From the NCBI RefSeq assembly GCF_000165425.1, contig NW_001799621.1:1-64000 (forward strand): DNA of 64,000 nt, read 5' to 3'. A program made the translations under genes and the position numbers. This document shows positions 1 to 14,806 of this stretch, piece by piece; the first letter of the stretch is position 1, and the number at the start of each line of letters is the position of its first letter. Origin of the DNA: Paramecium tetraurelia. Taxonomy: Eukaryota; Ciliophora; Oligohymenophorea; Peniculida; Parameciidae. The notes under the pieces were generated by a model that searched no databases, was not told the DNA's origin, and saw only the letters and a program-made list of their open reading frames with translations.

Positions 1-1269
1 CTCTGAGACTTGTGATCTACAGCCAATGATTCCTGACTAGCCCCACATGTAATGTTAATAAGAATTTGGAAAAAAAAGATTTTTCGATTTTTTTTTACAA
101 TTACACAATTTTCTTATTACTAATTTCAGGGGTAATAGTTATAAAAAAAATTGCACAAGGTAACAGACACTGTTTAATGGGACTCCCACCTACTTATATA
201 AAGGGCCAAACCAAAACCCATTAATGAAAACAGTATCAACAATACTAATAACTTTTAACGTTAATACATCCCAAATCATTTATATTTTAACAAGCCTTTT
301 ATGTTTTAAATATGATCATCCAGCTTTGATAGCAAATAAAGAGAGCAAGTTTAATTAGGGTTTGATATGAAAAGGGATAATCAATTTTGTGAAACAGCAT
401 TAATAACTGAAACGTTAAATTATAAATAATTAATCATTAAAAAATTTAATCTCATATTGCAATTTTCATTTAACAAAAAGCAAATTAAGAGGGTAATTTT
501 TATCCTTTTGCAAAAAAGGATGTACTAAAGAATGACCACCATAAAATTAAAAGAAAAATAATGAATATACAATTTAAATAATATTAATTGAGATATTTGC
601 ATTTATTTTCTAACTATCTTACAAATTTTGTCATTACAAATTCCTTTCAAAAATTTTAGCCCTTAATAAGAGTTTACAACATCTAGTTATTCTCATTAAA
701 ATTCTTAGGCATTTTATATGAGTTTGATAATTTATCAAATGCAACTTGCCATAGTTATTTTCTTTCCACCTAAAATACATTTGTTTTGACTTGTTTCAAT
801 ACTTAAAACATCATTTTATACAATTTCTGATTTTTGTATCATTTCTAAAAGTTGTCATCAGAAAAATTATGATTAAAAAAATAAGAGTCAATATAATCGT
901 TTAAATTCATAAAAAGAAGCAAACCCTTGAATAAAAATTGCTAAGAATTAATTCATACTTGAACATATTGTATACATTTTATAATAAGATTTTTCAAGAA
1001 GTAATTTTCTGAGAATTAATTAATTATTGTTAATTGTAAATTTAAGTTATCTCATATTAATTAATTTTCCCAAACCCTTATGATCGTTTTAGAATCATAG
1101 TGAAAAATTACTTCTATTATTTTTGAATAAACAAAAAGCATCTAGATTTTACCAAAAACATTGGAATATTTTATAAATTTAATATATAATATAGTTTTAA
1201 GATAATGGAGATTGAAGAATATATAATCGACCTAAAAATCATGGAGATTCTTTAATAATTAAATTAAAA
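1..1269. other. AT-rich non-coding stretch
   Basis: Very AT-rich sequence with many TGA triplets in all frames and no coding-like composition. It probably holds the promoter and 5' flank of the large cysteine-rich gene that starts at 1270. The somewhat GC-richer first 60 bases could belong to a gene beyond the left edge; nothing can be named there. Confidence 0.5.
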
Positions 1270-4200
1270 ATGATTAGCAAACAGATTCATTTATTGATAT
1301 TTCAAGTTATTTTTGGATATAGGACCTATTTTAAGTATGTATATGATTTTGCTGAACCGGTTACATGTCCACTATATCATATACATTCACCAGGAATGCA
1401 CCCTCATCCTTGCGTTGGTAAGTATATAAATGGATTTAGGCTAATACGATATCTGTTAATTGGTCTAAGAAATAAAAGTGATCATAATTAATCAACATGA
1501 AGTCCTATGCCATCCGAGATTTCAATTGTCTGATTAGACATCAGTAATTTTTGATTATTCTGAAAACACAGATTTTGTGATTTCGAGTTAAGTTATTCCA
1601 AACCATCAGAAGAAATGTATCTTAGCTCAAAAGGCTGGAGACATTCTAAAGTGTTAATTCTGTTTTTTTCAAACATATGGTGAATATTGTCAACTACCAA
1701 ATCGTAAAATAAATTCAATATTTAGCCTGTGGAATTAGGTGTGCAAGTTGTCCTTAGAATTTATGCGAAACATGCTAGGAAGGATTTTCTCCTTCAGATA
1801 GCAATGATTTAATATGTACTTTAAGTAATTAAAATTAAGTTATAATAGCCTGTCAAGCTAAACATAAATAGTGTACTATTGTTAATAGTATATATGCATT
1901 TGAAGGATGTAAGCAAGGTTATGAGTTAGTTGATAATGAATGTGTAGGTATAAATTTACAATTAAATGAATTCAAGCATGCCCTAATAAATGTATTACTT
2001 GTGTTATGGGTATTTGTACTGCATGCGAATTTTAATATCATTTAAAAGACAATTAATGTTTTGGAGACATTAACTGCACTAAAGTGGCTTATATTTTAGA
2101 TCCTAATACTGGACTAGCCGTTGGGATGACTTGTGAAATTTGTGACTTTGGATACTTTTATAATCAAAACCAACAGAAATGCACTTGTAATTACATTCAA
2201 ATATTTTAGAATGTAAAGATGAGCCTGGCTTGGAAAATTGTTTCATTTGTTTTAACGCGACGGAATGCAAAATTTGCAAAGGAACACACGTAATAACCGA
2301 AGATAAGAAATGCATACCATTTATTGGCTGCTCACCAAAGTGTAAAACTTGTCTTTATACTGATCCTAATTATTGTACAACTTGCTACTTTGAAAGATGT
2401 GAAGGCTCTGCTATTGATCCAGGAAAATGTCTTTGTGATTCTTAAAATGGTTGTGTAAAGAAGGATGATGGATGTGCAAAATGTTTATATGGGTAATGCT
2501 AAACTTGCGGTCAGGATTATTATCATTGCACATCTTGTAAACCAAATACAAATAGAGAGCTTGTTGATTCTTTATGCATTTGTAAATAAGGATATTTTGA
2601 GACTGGTAATGCTGATCTGATATGCTTAAGTATTTATTAACTTGAATTAGAATGCCATGTTAATTGTTATAATTGTAAAGGAATTTTTGAAGATGATTGT
2701 ACTGAATGTGGTGATCCTAGCATTTATTATAAATACTTTTAAAATGGAAAATGTTTTTGCATTTAAAGAACGATATTGTAAATTCAATCAGATGGTAATA
2801 GCATTTGTAAACGTAAATTAAATAATCATTTAATTAGCCTGTCATCCTAAATGTGAGAAATGTTATCAGCCCTATGACAATACAACAAATCAATATTGTA
2901 CTTTGTGTATTGAAGGTCAACAGAGAGTTGTATCTAATGATTTTCAATGCGTTTGTTAAGATGGATATGGAGAGGATGGAATCTCAGATGTTTGCTTTAG
3001 TATAAGATTATAACTATAATAATAGAGTGTCATTATTCATGTTTGAGTTGTAAAGGACTTCTTTAAACTGATTGTATTTCATGTTCCACAGTTGCCCATC
3101 GACATTTGGTACTAAATTAGATATGCCTCTGCAACTAAGGTTATAATGACTCTGGTTTCGAGGATCCATAATGTTATTGTAACTTCTATTTCATTATGAC
3201 AATTAGCGGCTTGTCATCATTCTTGTGATAATTGTACTGTTTAGGGTTAGGATTAATGTACTTCCTGTCCATCCACAAGACATCCTGATAGAGTTGGAAC
3301 AACTTTCTAATGTCTATGCAATGATTCAAACTATTATAGCGACCCAAAATTTTTAGAATGTTAGCAATGCCACCTGACATGCAAAACTTGTAATGGCACT
3401 CATTAAACTAATTGTCTAAGTTGTGATACTACTTATAGATAATTGATTCTATCAAAATGTGATTGTTACCCTGGTTATTATAGCACAGGCATACTTTAAT
3501 GTTCATGTGATTATTTAATCCTAACTATTAGAATGCCATTATACATGTCTTACATGTTATTCTAAGGAAGAAGATGCTTGTATCGCTTGCTCAGCAGCTT
3601 AAAATAGATTCATGAAAGCAAACAAATGCATTTGCATGAATAACACAATGGAAGTTTCAAATACAGATGCTATGTGTGCAAGTAAATATTTCATTTATTT
3701 AAGAATGCTCTTATCGTTGTTCATCTTGTAATATAGCAGTTGATTATTGCTTAACATGTCCAGATTAATCATAACGTGATTTAGGAATTGATAACACTTG
3801 TTTTTGCCCAGCTTATTATTATGATGAACCTGGAAACCCTCTATGCATAAGTAAAGTTTTAAATAGAATTTTAGAGTGCTATATTAACTGTTATGACTGT
3901 AAAGGGCCATAAAATAATTAATGCACGGCTTGTAACCCTCTCAGCAAAAGAGAATTAAGCACAAATGGAGAATGTATCTGTATGAGTAAATACTATGATA
4001 CAGGAATATAAGAATGTTCAAGTATATACTTATCATAATATTAATAGGCTTGCAGCACTGAGTGCTTAGGTTGCATTACTACTCCCACAAATTGTATTTC
4101 TTGCAACCCAGGTAAATATTTGCTTGGAAACATTTGTTTATGCAAAACAAAACTGTAGGGAAACTAAGTTACTACATATTTTGATCCATCAAAAAATAGA

Positions 4201-7200
4201 TGTCAAAGTAACTAAATCAAAATTATAATAAGGTTGTCATTATAGCTGTCTTTCCTGCAGTGGTCCATTAGTAAATTAATGTTTATCTTGTTTGATATCA
4301 GAATCAAGAATTTTGATTGGTACAAATTGCGTATGTATAGAAAATTACTTTGATACTGGTTTTCCTAATTGTATAAGTAATTTATTCCTTAATGTATTAA
4401 GAATGTAATTCTCAATGTAATGGATGTCTAACCTTACCTACTCTGTGTAAATCTTGCCCATTATCAAGCCTAAGAATTTATAACCCTTAAAACTATTCTT
4501 GTAATTGCCCGAATTCATATTATGATGCTGTAGACAATCCTATCTGCTAAGGTAATATTATTTAATAGTTAGAATGCGATTATACTTGTTAAACGTGTAA
4601 AACGCTCTCAAATAGATGTGAATCTTGTTAAGTAAACTCATATAGAACTTACAATTCTTTATTATTTTCTTGCAATTGTGATGTTCATTATTATGATTCA
4701 GGAGTTCCGATTTGTCAATAATGCCATTATTCTTGTTTACTATGTAATGCTTATGGGGCAAATTAATGTATTAGCTGCTAACCTTAAGTATCATCTTTTA
4801 GAACATTAAATGGAAAAGTTTGCGAATGTCTTCTTGGATATTACGATAATGGATTTTCTTAAAGTTGTTAATAATGCAGTTATACATGTTTAAGTTGCAT
4901 TAATTCTTCAACTTATTGCACATCTTGCGAGTACACTAGACATTTAGATTAAAATCTATGTCCTTGCAATACTGGCTATTTTGAAAAAGGGTTAAGCAAT
5001 TGTAGTAAATGTGATTCAAACTGTTATAATTGCAAATTCAATTCAAAATATTGCACAGAATGCGATAAAAACATCTTTAGATAATTGAACACTAACACGA
5101 ATACATGTTAATGTTAATCAGGTACTTTTGAAATAAATGAATAATGTAAGATATGTAATGAGAACTGTTTGGAATGTTCAATTACTCCTACAAATTGTAC
5201 CTCTTGTGGGTTATCAAAAATCCTCATTAATTCTTAATGTATATGTATTGATGGAACATATTTGTCGAATGTAAATAGTAAATGTTATATATGTAATTTT
5301 ACATGTGCAACTTGTGTTGGTGTAGACTCATTTTGTTTGACTTGTTTCTCAGATTAAAATAGGATTATAGATATTACAAATCACACTTGTAATTGCAAAT
5401 TTGGATATTATGAAGATCCTGTTAGGATCTCCTGTATTTAATGTGACCAAACATGTTTAGCTTGTTTTGGCGTTGCTTCATATTGTACTTAATGTGATTC
5501 AAACCTAAATTTAACACTCAATTATTAAAATCGATGTGTTTGTAAATCAGGGCATTTCTTTAATATTATTTCTAAATAATGTGAAAGTATTAATTAACTT
5601 AATTTTAGTTTGCAATTTTACTTGTATGGAATGTTTAAGTTAAACATAGTGTTTGACTTGTGAATAAATCACTAGATATCTTGATAATGAAACATAAAAA
5701 TGTACATGCAAGGATGGTTTTTATGAAGTTAATCAAAAATAATGTTTATGTATTAAAAATTATTAACAATAGAATGTCATAGTAGTTGCAAAACATGTTA
5801 GATTTAATCAAATTAATGTCTATCTTGTGAACCATCAAATTTTAGATCTTTTCATTTGAATACTTGCTAATGTCTGAACGGGTACTATGAAGTTGGGATA
5901 GAAATGTGTTAAAAATGCAGCCAAATTTGTTTAACTTGCTAAACAAATTCGACTAAATGCTATTCGTGTTACCCAAATCATCTTCGTGTTTTAAATCAAA
6001 ATTCCTGTACTTGTATTCCTGGATATTATGATAATGGCTAATTAATTTGTGAAAGTATTAATCGGATATTAAATTAGAATGCTCAAATTCTTGTAAAACT
6101 TGTAAAAGTTAGAGAGATTATTGTACTAGTTGCGATGTAGATTAAAGTAGATTAGATTAATCTATTATTCATAAATGTCCATGTATTTCTAATTTTTATT
6201 AGGATACTAATGGAACTTGCTAAAGTATTTAACATAATATTTAATAGAATGCCATATAAAATGTTCTGGATGTGTAAATGAAAGAAATAATTGTGTTAGT
6301 TGCAAATATGTTTAAGGTTCAAACAGATTAACCATTTCAAATCAATGTAATTGTAAAGATGGATATTATGATGATGATATCCAAATCATATGTAAAAAAT
6401 GTAATACTCGTTGTATAACTTGTGAAAACGATCCAAATAATTGTCTTAAATGTTAAAGTAATCTAAGAATAGATCCTCCTGATTGTCACTGTATGAATGG
6501 TTACTTTGAAACTGATTAACTAAATTGTGAACGTATAATCTTAATAATAAACTAAGCTTGTGAAATTTAATGCGATACTTGTTAAACTCGAGCCTCAAAT
6601 TGTGTAACATGTAAATAAGGCCGTTTAAACAAAACATGTGATTGCGAGGATGGATATTTTGAAGGTGGTCAACCTGAATGCATCAGTAAATATTGAATCA
6701 ATACCTTAAGTTTGCGACTTTTAATGTTAAACATGTGCCATTTATTCGTCCAATTGTTTAGCATGTAAAGGGGATCGATTTGAAATTCCATTTTGTCGAT
6801 GTTAGGATGGATATTTTGACGATTTTGAGAGTTTAAATTGCTTGAAATGTGATTACACTTGTAAAACATGTACTTTGAATGAATGCTTATAATGCAACGG
6901 CAATAGAATCTTATCTGATCAAATGACTTGTGAACCTCCTGAAAATTCTGTTAGTTCATTATTAACTCCATGGTGTTCAAGTATAAAATCCTTAATATTA
7001 AAGATTGCGAAGTAGCTGTGGTAAAAATTCAATTATCAGATGATCTGACAACAATAATTATCCATTTTGATTTCCCCTTAAATCCAAATTTCTTTTCAAA
7101 TTACCTTGAAAGCAATACTTGTTTCATTATCTTGAATTAAACAACTCTGACCAAATTAGGAATGAATCCTCAATGCAATATAGATCCTGTAAATGATAAA

Positions 7201-10200
7201 TAATTACTTTTATATGTTGGTCAAAACCCTACTATTCTTCCAGGAGATACAATTTATTTCATGTAAAATTCATTTGGCCACGCTAATTGTGATAGTAAAT
7301 TGTAGTATTTCATTTTTAATACACTTTAATAACCCTCTCACCCATTTGCTCCGTTTATCCAATATGACGTACCTAAATATCAATTGAACCCTTGTTAAGA
7401 GAACATCATTTTAAAAGAATCAAAACTCTATGATGGATTGAGAAGTTTTATTTCTGTTTCCTGGTCATTTATTGTTGAGGGTTATAATGGAATTGGTGAA
7501 CTTGAGAGTTTTGTTACTGAATTAACAAATTTATAAGTATTAGATCTTACCATTCCAGAAAACACATTACCTATCCAGTCAAATATTACATTATTTGTTG
7601 AAGTTCAAAACTTTGTTTCATAAAAAAATGTGTTTAAAGTACAAATACAAACACATGCGGGATAATATCCCAGCATTTTGTATCAACTCAAACAATACTA
7701 TTATACATTTGAACCAATCAAAATGACTTTTATTATGAATAAGAAAAATTGCTTGGACAATTCAAATATTTCACAAGATATTTCTTAATATTAAATTTAA
7801 TTTTTTGAAATCTACAAAAATAACTCTAAATCTAGATCTTCAAATCTCAATTTTAATGGATTAATTAGTTCTAATTTATTAGAACTTAATATTGAAAGCT
7901 ATTCTTTAAGTGCATAAACAGCCTATAAATTTAACTTTACGATTTCAGATTCTTCAGTTTAATATGATTCTTAACGAATTATCAATATTTAGATTAAATC
8001 AGGGGGGGTTCTCTGCTTATTTAAAGGAACAAAAAGGATGCAAAATTACTTACATGATACAAATATCTATATCCAATGCAAAGATCTCGATGTCTTAAAT
8101 GATTGGAATTAAGATCCAAGTTTATCAATTATGATCAGTTGTTTAGAGCTAATTTCACAAGAAGAATGTAAAGATTCTAAAAATTAGAAACTAAAATATA
8201 ACTCTACTGAGACAAGATAAACATTTCCAAAAGCAACGATGGAACCATACACAATTTAATCTTGGAAGGTAATTGCCTCAAAAAACTCGGTATCATATTC
8301 TTATAAGTTCAATGTTGTATATTTGGATTATGATTTCAAAATGCTGGATGTAGATTATAATAGTGGATATTTGATAAGGCCTGTTAATAATTATGAAGAT
8401 TTATAATTTACTTTTAATATTCCATTTTAGGAAAGATAATACCTTTTAGATTATTCAATTGCATTAATTTATGATTATCAATTAATCTCAATACTTAAAC
8501 CCTAATACTTTTAATATTCCTTTCAATTATATGATTATTATTAAAAATTTAATAAAGGAAATAAATTTCAACTTAAATTTTTAGTTTAATTTACAAATGA
8601 TATTATTCCTAGCCAAGAAGATTTGACTTTATTTTTAAATTAACCTCCTACTTGTAATTTGAAAATGTTGTAATAGAATATATAAGCCCTCGAATCCTTG
8701 AAGATGGCAATTAATTGCGAATACTCTGATGATTAGCCATATTAGTATTAAATGAAAGTGTTTCTTTTTAGAGATGATTTTGAAGAGTTTAATAATAAAT
8801 CTTCAGATAATTCACTACTTTATTACGGCTTTTAAAAATCAAATCACTTCATAGTAAATTTTCCTAGCTCAGAAGTCAATGTAATTTTTTAGATCATAGA
8901 TTAAAGAGGATCTATTACTAATATCCATTAGAATTTCAGTATCACTAAAACACAAGTATTATGCAATAATTAAAAACCAGACCAATTAAATTTAAAGTAA
9001 AAAATATCATGGATATTTCAAATAATGATTAATCATAATGATTAATCAAATTGTATAAAATTAAAAGATGAATTATATAATTCTGTTGAATAAGTAATGA
9101 ATTCTAAAGTTATTTATGAAAAATTATTGGCCTATTAAACTATTAACCTATATAAAAAATTAATACTAAAACAGAAGGCTTCAAATTCTTCAATCAGATT
9201 GTTGGAAGAAAAATAATAAATTGAATGCTACAATAAAGAGTCATTTCTATTTACTATTACTGATTAAGAATCAACCAAGAAAAATAGCATTAATATCTCA
9301 TCCTTAATAGCAAGTTCTTAAAAAGTTGAGTTATAAATAGCAGATTTAATCAATTTGAAAAAAAGTATCGAAAAAGAAAACAAAAACGACAATCTAATTG
9401 TTGATACTCAATAAGTTATGATGATGAATTGGGTAATCTAAATATTATAGAGCTCAGTACAATTGATTGATAATTAGTTGCTAATTATTTCACAGAATTA
9501 AAGCTCAACAGATAATTAAGAGAAAGTAATGAATATAATCCTAAACCTTAATTTAATTAATTGATAATATTACACTGCAAATTATTGATAAAGTTAAAGT
9601 AAATGGATAAGTTTTATAAATTTAAGGAATGATGTTGAAGTTATAACTTTAAAAAATTACCAAGTCTGTATATAATAAAGAGTTTTAATTGGAAGATGAT
9701 TACTTGGATAATTTAATTGGCTTTTTATAGAAGAAACAACTAAAAGTTAATTACAATTATTACAATCTATCAAATGCTTAAAGATCTATGCTTCAAATTT
9801 ACTTAAATAGATCAGATTTCGAGATTAATTAAAATTATTTTGTCAAATCAATTCTAACTACTTTTCTTTATACTAATACTTATATAAATCAACCGTAATA
9901 ATAAACTTAGTATAGAATTGACTTGACTGAATTTCAATATTGCGATACTTAAAAAGATGCCCCTGAAATTTAATAATATAATTATTATTGTATTATTCAT
10001 ATAGAGGGTAATACATATGAAAATTGTGATTTATTAATGGAAGAAATTAATAATCAAAGTGCACAACTCTATTGTAAATGCAAATCATTTGGAAATTTAT
10101 TTTTGATAAAAATTGTGGATAAATTTATGAATTAATAAAATCATACATCTTCGAATTAAATGTAAGAAGATTAAAAGAATATTGAAGTATTTAAATAGAG

Positions 10201-11888
10201 CTATCTATATGTATAAAGCGCATTTATTATATCATCTATTATGGTTTACTATGCCTTCGTTTATTTAGAGTATCAAAGACAAAATGAAATTATCACTGAT
10301 CAAGGTTCAATTAATAGATTAGATACTCTAGAGCCAGTTAAGAAGTCATTTCAAATAAATTTGTATCCAGGTCACTTCTTTGTGTTTAAAACATCTTTTT
10401 AAGTAAATTGTTTTAATATAAAAATAGTATATGCATTCTATTTTGTAATTTTTTTAAAATGATTAAAACCCTGTGAAAAAAAGCTTTAGATTTTTACAGT
10501 TTAGTAATTAAATAAGTATATTAATATTAATATCCACTTGGGAAGTCTTATTAATTGATATAGTCATTATCAATTCATGGCTAAATCTCCTTATATCTCT
10601 ATTTATTCAAAGCGATTTCAAAAATAACTTAAGCAATTTATATGTTTCAAGGCAAAATTTCTATAGCAATGGTTGTATTATATCTTTGTCTGCCTTTTAT
10701 CCTTTTTCCTAATGATTTTGGCATTAAACTAAATGTATATTATTATCTCATAATAGTTAAATAACTAAAACCGAACTGGATCTACAAATATCCTTAAATA
10801 TTTTGAGTACTTTATTATTAGTTTTTCTCATTTATGAGCCAATTGCGATTTATATAAGAATTGTTATATACAGACCCTTTCTTGACAGTATTAAACGCAA
10901 TGAATATAACCCAGTCAGTCATTTTGTTTATTTCTTTATAAATCATAGCTAAATCAATAAAATTTACGATTAACTAAATATTCTATGAATCTGAATAAAT
11001 TTTAATATTACACATTGAGAAATATATAATTGGTATTTTTTTATTTTTGGTAAATTCTTGGTGATTTGCCTCTTCTTATTAATCGAAGAAACTTTCAATT
11101 AGCATTTTATTGGTTTTATTTTTTGTTTATTCGTAGATAATTTATAATATAATTATATAAATGTCTTTTTCTTAAGAAAATTAATAATGTACTTATATCG
11201 GTGAGATAATACTTTCTATACATAAAGGTAAAATTATATTTTGATAAGAAGTATTCTATTATCATTACTTTATATTCAATTTTTTACATTCTAAACTGAA
11301 ATTAAGTTTTTTTTCAACTGTTTAATTAATGCTCTAAAATTTTATTTCAACCTAACTTCCTTAATATCCACAACTTGGATGAAAACAAACATTGGAGTTT
11401 TTCAAAATAAATTTATTGATTTTTAGAATCTAAACCTAAAAATGCTTTATTAAATTTCAAAGGATAAATTTAAAATAATCTCCATTTTCTTAGTAAAAAC
11501 AGTATATGTGCAATCATCATATTATTACAAACAAAACAAATTCTTCCATAAATCAATTAAGCAGTGGTTAGATTAGTATTAAAATTTTTGCTGCTTAAAA
11601 TAGGATTCATCACTTACTGCAACTCCTTTAGTTTATATAACGACATGAGCTGTTAATAGAGCAATTATCTAAACTTAATTTTAGCCCATAGATTGTGATT
11701 TGAATATTCCAAAATTTTTATTGTCTATCAATAGCATTCAAACAAATCCTTTGGACACTCGATTATATACTAATTATTTTACAGTTTATATAGTTATTGG
11801 CCTTCCTTATTTGATCTTACTCGATATTCAATATTGGCCTAATTAAGATAATTCAGCTCTAGATGCTATGGCTCGTATTGTCCTATGA
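1270..11888 (+). CDS. giant cysteine-rich surface protein with GPS-like site and membrane domain
   Basis: The start MISKQIHLLIFQVIFGY looks like a signal peptide. From about 1.7 to 6.95 kb there are roughly two dozen repeats of about 65 residues with the pattern C-x2-C-x2-C ... C-x2-C ... R ... C-x-C-x-GYY, as in furin-like / growth-factor-receptor cysteine-rich repeats. Short introns (for example 1418-1439, 22 nt) recur near the same place in successive repeats, just before the ECH or ECD opening. After 6.96 kb the protein is non-repetitive. Near 10.06-10.11 kb a YCKCKSFGNLFLI segment resembles a GPS proteolytic site, followed by a hydrophobic helix (about 10.22-10.28 kb) and several further hydrophobic segments, ending in YIVIGLPYLILLDIQYWP and a TGA at 11886. 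This layout fits the REJ/PKD-like membrane proteins of ciliates. Between 10.4 and 11.8 kb I could not join all frames with introns, so the C-terminal exons are uncertain. Ligand and role are unknown. Confidence 0.8.
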
Positions 11889-11989
11889 GATTGTTGGCAA
11901 AAGTTCTTCTTCATAAATATGACACAAGTAAGTGATATAAAAATTTATCTATCCAATTACCCATAAGGTTTGCTAAATTGAAACGATTC

Positions 11990-12879
11990 AAAATCTTAGG
12001 GAAGTATAATAAACAATCTTAAATCTTTCTAGAGCGTTCGTTCTTCAATAAATGACGGAGATCTTAGATGAAGTGTTGACAATATTATTGCCTCTTGGCT
12101 AAATTGCAAATTAAAATCAATTACTGTTAAAGTATAAAAATTCAATTCAAGACAGAATATAAGTCAAATTCATTAATTTTGATCACATTCTTATCTCCAG
12201 ATGATTCAAATTCAATTAACAATTTATTTTCAATGCAATCAACATAATTTGATGATTAATAATACTTATGCATATCTCCAATAAATAAGAAAGTTGCTTA
12301 TAAGATTGGATCAATTAGTAACTTTGAACATCTTAATGCTATAATAACTGATTATTGTAAAGCTGAAGCCTGAAATCGGTTGAAAGTAATTTATACATGT
12401 GGATCATTTTAAATGGATGCTTCTATCTTGGCAAAGTAGGCAATGTTGCTCCTAAGGCTTCTGATCAAATTTTGGAATATACTAAATTTTTGCAGCATTC
12501 CACACAATAAAATAGCCACAAATATGATGATTTTAAGATTTTATTAGAATAATACTATAATAAGGAGCACTCATGCACCAAAATACAGCATAAGTTGTAA
12601 ATTGTGATAAAATAACTGCTGCATCATCGCACCAACAAAGCAGAAGATAATTTACTATTGATCAGGATTGGAACTTGTATTGCACAACAACAAATTAAAC
12701 TTCCGTTTATACACCATTTCCGAGTACAAGTATATATTTTTGATGAAAATAATTGTATTAAATTGATTACATATTCTTCATTTGAATGAACATTAAAAGC
12801 AGGAAAAGGCGCTATTAAGAAGAGTCCTAATATAAATCAATTAAATATCCATACACAAAGGATATTTCATTAAACGTGA
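11990..12879 (+). CDS. unrecognised protein, frame not fully resolved
   Basis: Coding-like plus-strand sequence follows the giant gene. One frame gives DNIIASWLNCKLKSITVK; a 20-nt GTA...AAG intron then joins it to TEYKSNSLILITFLSPDDS. Further on, KVGNVAPKASDQILEYTKF and LLLIRIGTCIAQQQIKLPF continue to a TGA at 12877. There is at least one in-frame TGA early on (about 12.07 kb), and one change of phase near 12.37 kb that no GT...AG intron I can see explains. I recognise no domain. It may be a damaged gene, a gene with introns I missed, or a real gene carrying sequence errors. The start is not determined. Confidence 0.4.
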
Positions 12880-13198
12880 GACTGAAAATTGTATGATAGC
12901 ATATTTATTGAGATATATTATGTAATAGGTTTGTTCGTTAAAAATTTAGAATATTTAAATCGTGAATTAAGCCTTCTATCATATTATCTTAAGTTAGACT
13001 TTATTCAATTTTTCTCTCTTTGTTTTTAAAAGCTTAAATAAATTTTTCTATTTCTTCTCTATTTTTATCCAAGATTAAAAATCAGCCTTTTATGATTCGT
13101 TTAAATTTTCAACGCTCAAACTTCCATTAGCAAAACATTAGACAACATCCAAAAGGGGCAAAACTAATTAAACAATATCTTCATTTTTTTCACTCTCT

Positions 13199-14060
13199 TC
13201 AATTTTCATTTTTATAGGATAGATAAATGATCCCATGCATATTTTAGAAAACTTTAGTTTAATGTGCTTTCCAGGCTATTGCCTGGTTGATCTAATATTA
13301 CAAAGAGTAAAGTATAAGAAGAGAGATATGAATAGGGTTTTACAGTTGGTAGTATTTCATAACCATTTAATTTTAGTTTTGAACCATCACTAACTCTGAT
13401 AGATGGTTCATCTGAAAACACGGTGTTGGTTTACTCCGAGCCTATTATTTATTAAACAGGCTAATCCACTTGAAAACGTTAGATTAAACACAAAGTTTCT
13501 CTTCAACTTCCTTGAATGTATGACTTAGCTTTTCTTTGAGATCATTATTACCAATGGGTCTTGGTATTTAAAGTAGAAAAACAACTAGCATTTTATTTAT
13601 GTAATTTATCACTTAACTAAGAATTCAGGTTAGTTGAGTAGGCATCACCAACCACTAAAGCTATAAATTTAATATTGTCTTTGAGTTCATTTTTTCAATC
13701 GAGTCTTCTAATTGTTCAAAATTGTAATTTTCATTAGTATTTAATTTAGTTCAAGATGTCCAAATATGGTATTATGAGCTTTTACAATAGACTCATACTC
13801 AGAACTCATTGACCCAGTACCATCAATAGAAGTGATTAAATATTATAATGTGGTTGAGAAACATTTGTATAATTTTGAGTTTTTCTATTGAATAATGTAA
13901 TTCTTTAAAACCTAAAATTTTAGAAATTTATTAAGAGTGTAAAAATATTATCAAATACAATTCAACCAATCTATATTTACTTCCAATCAAATTCAAAGTT
14001 CCACTGAAAGGCTTTATGAACTTCTTCTTACCATCGTAAACCAGAGGTTGAATTAAACTT
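13199..14060 (-). pseudogene. von Willebrand A domain pseudogene (probable)
   Basis: On the minus strand, ITSIDGTGSMSSEYESIVKA (about 13.78-13.83 kb) is a metal-ion-dependent adhesion site of a von Willebrand factor A domain, in the DxTxS variant common in ciliates. Lower down, KFIALVVGDAYSTN matches the second core strand of the domain, and IPRPIGNNDLKEKLSHTFKE follows. These three pieces lie in different frames: I count at least three changes of phase (near 13.74, 13.68 and 13.56 kb), and none falls at a GT...AG intron. That suggests a decayed gene, though clustered sequence errors would look the same. The sequence up to about 14.06 kb still has weak coding character. Confidence 0.55.
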
Positions 14061-14806
14061 TTTTCTATAATATTTAAACTATAACATGACTACTCTTAAA
14101 GAGAGATTATATAAATTATTACTTCATATGTATAATTAATTACACTTTCAAACAATTTTAGCTTTCTGAATTTGTTTAAGTCTGAGAAAGTTTTGGATAT
14201 TAAAAATTCAAAACTAACTTTTCTTATTTACAACTTTGAATTCAAGTGCAAAACATAAATCTTAAGCTATTTCTTAACTGTCAATATAGTGAAAACATTA
14301 TAGTAATTGAGCAAATTAAAAAATGTATTTTTATTTATTGTTTATATCTTTTTACTATTCTTGTTTAATGAAACGGCTAAATAGAACTCCTTTAATTATA
14401 GTTCAACAGGTCATATAAAATTAGATCTAATCCTTGTGAGTTATTTTCAAGTACTCTCTCAAAGAACCATAAAAATAGAAAATTTATGTTAAATTATTTA
14501 TCTTGAGACAAATTTTATCTAGTCTGAATAATACTTAGCTTAGACAATTTTTAAACCTACACCCTAATCAGTCTTATATAACAATAAATTATCTTGGTTT
14601 TGCATTAACAATTTATTCATTTAAGTGGAGACATTAATAGACTGTTTATAAAAGATATCGAGTTTTAATATATTAGAAAAATGATAGAAAATTTTCAGAT
14701 AAAAATGTATTTAAAAGAATTATTGGATGTAATTTGCTCGCTAAATTAAAGTATCACATACATGAAAACAGTCCAAAATATTTTTTATAATAAAGTTTAT
14801 TTATTA
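14061..14806. other. intergenic AT-rich stretch
   Basis: No frame free of TGA with coding composition was found. It probably contains the upstream region of the kinase gene that starts at 14807. Confidence 0.45.

Noticed and set aside
1270-1491. A 73-residue protein ending at the first TAA
   Set aside because: A 22-nt intron at 1418-1439 and TAA/TAG read as Gln carry the frame on into the giant cysteine-rich gene.
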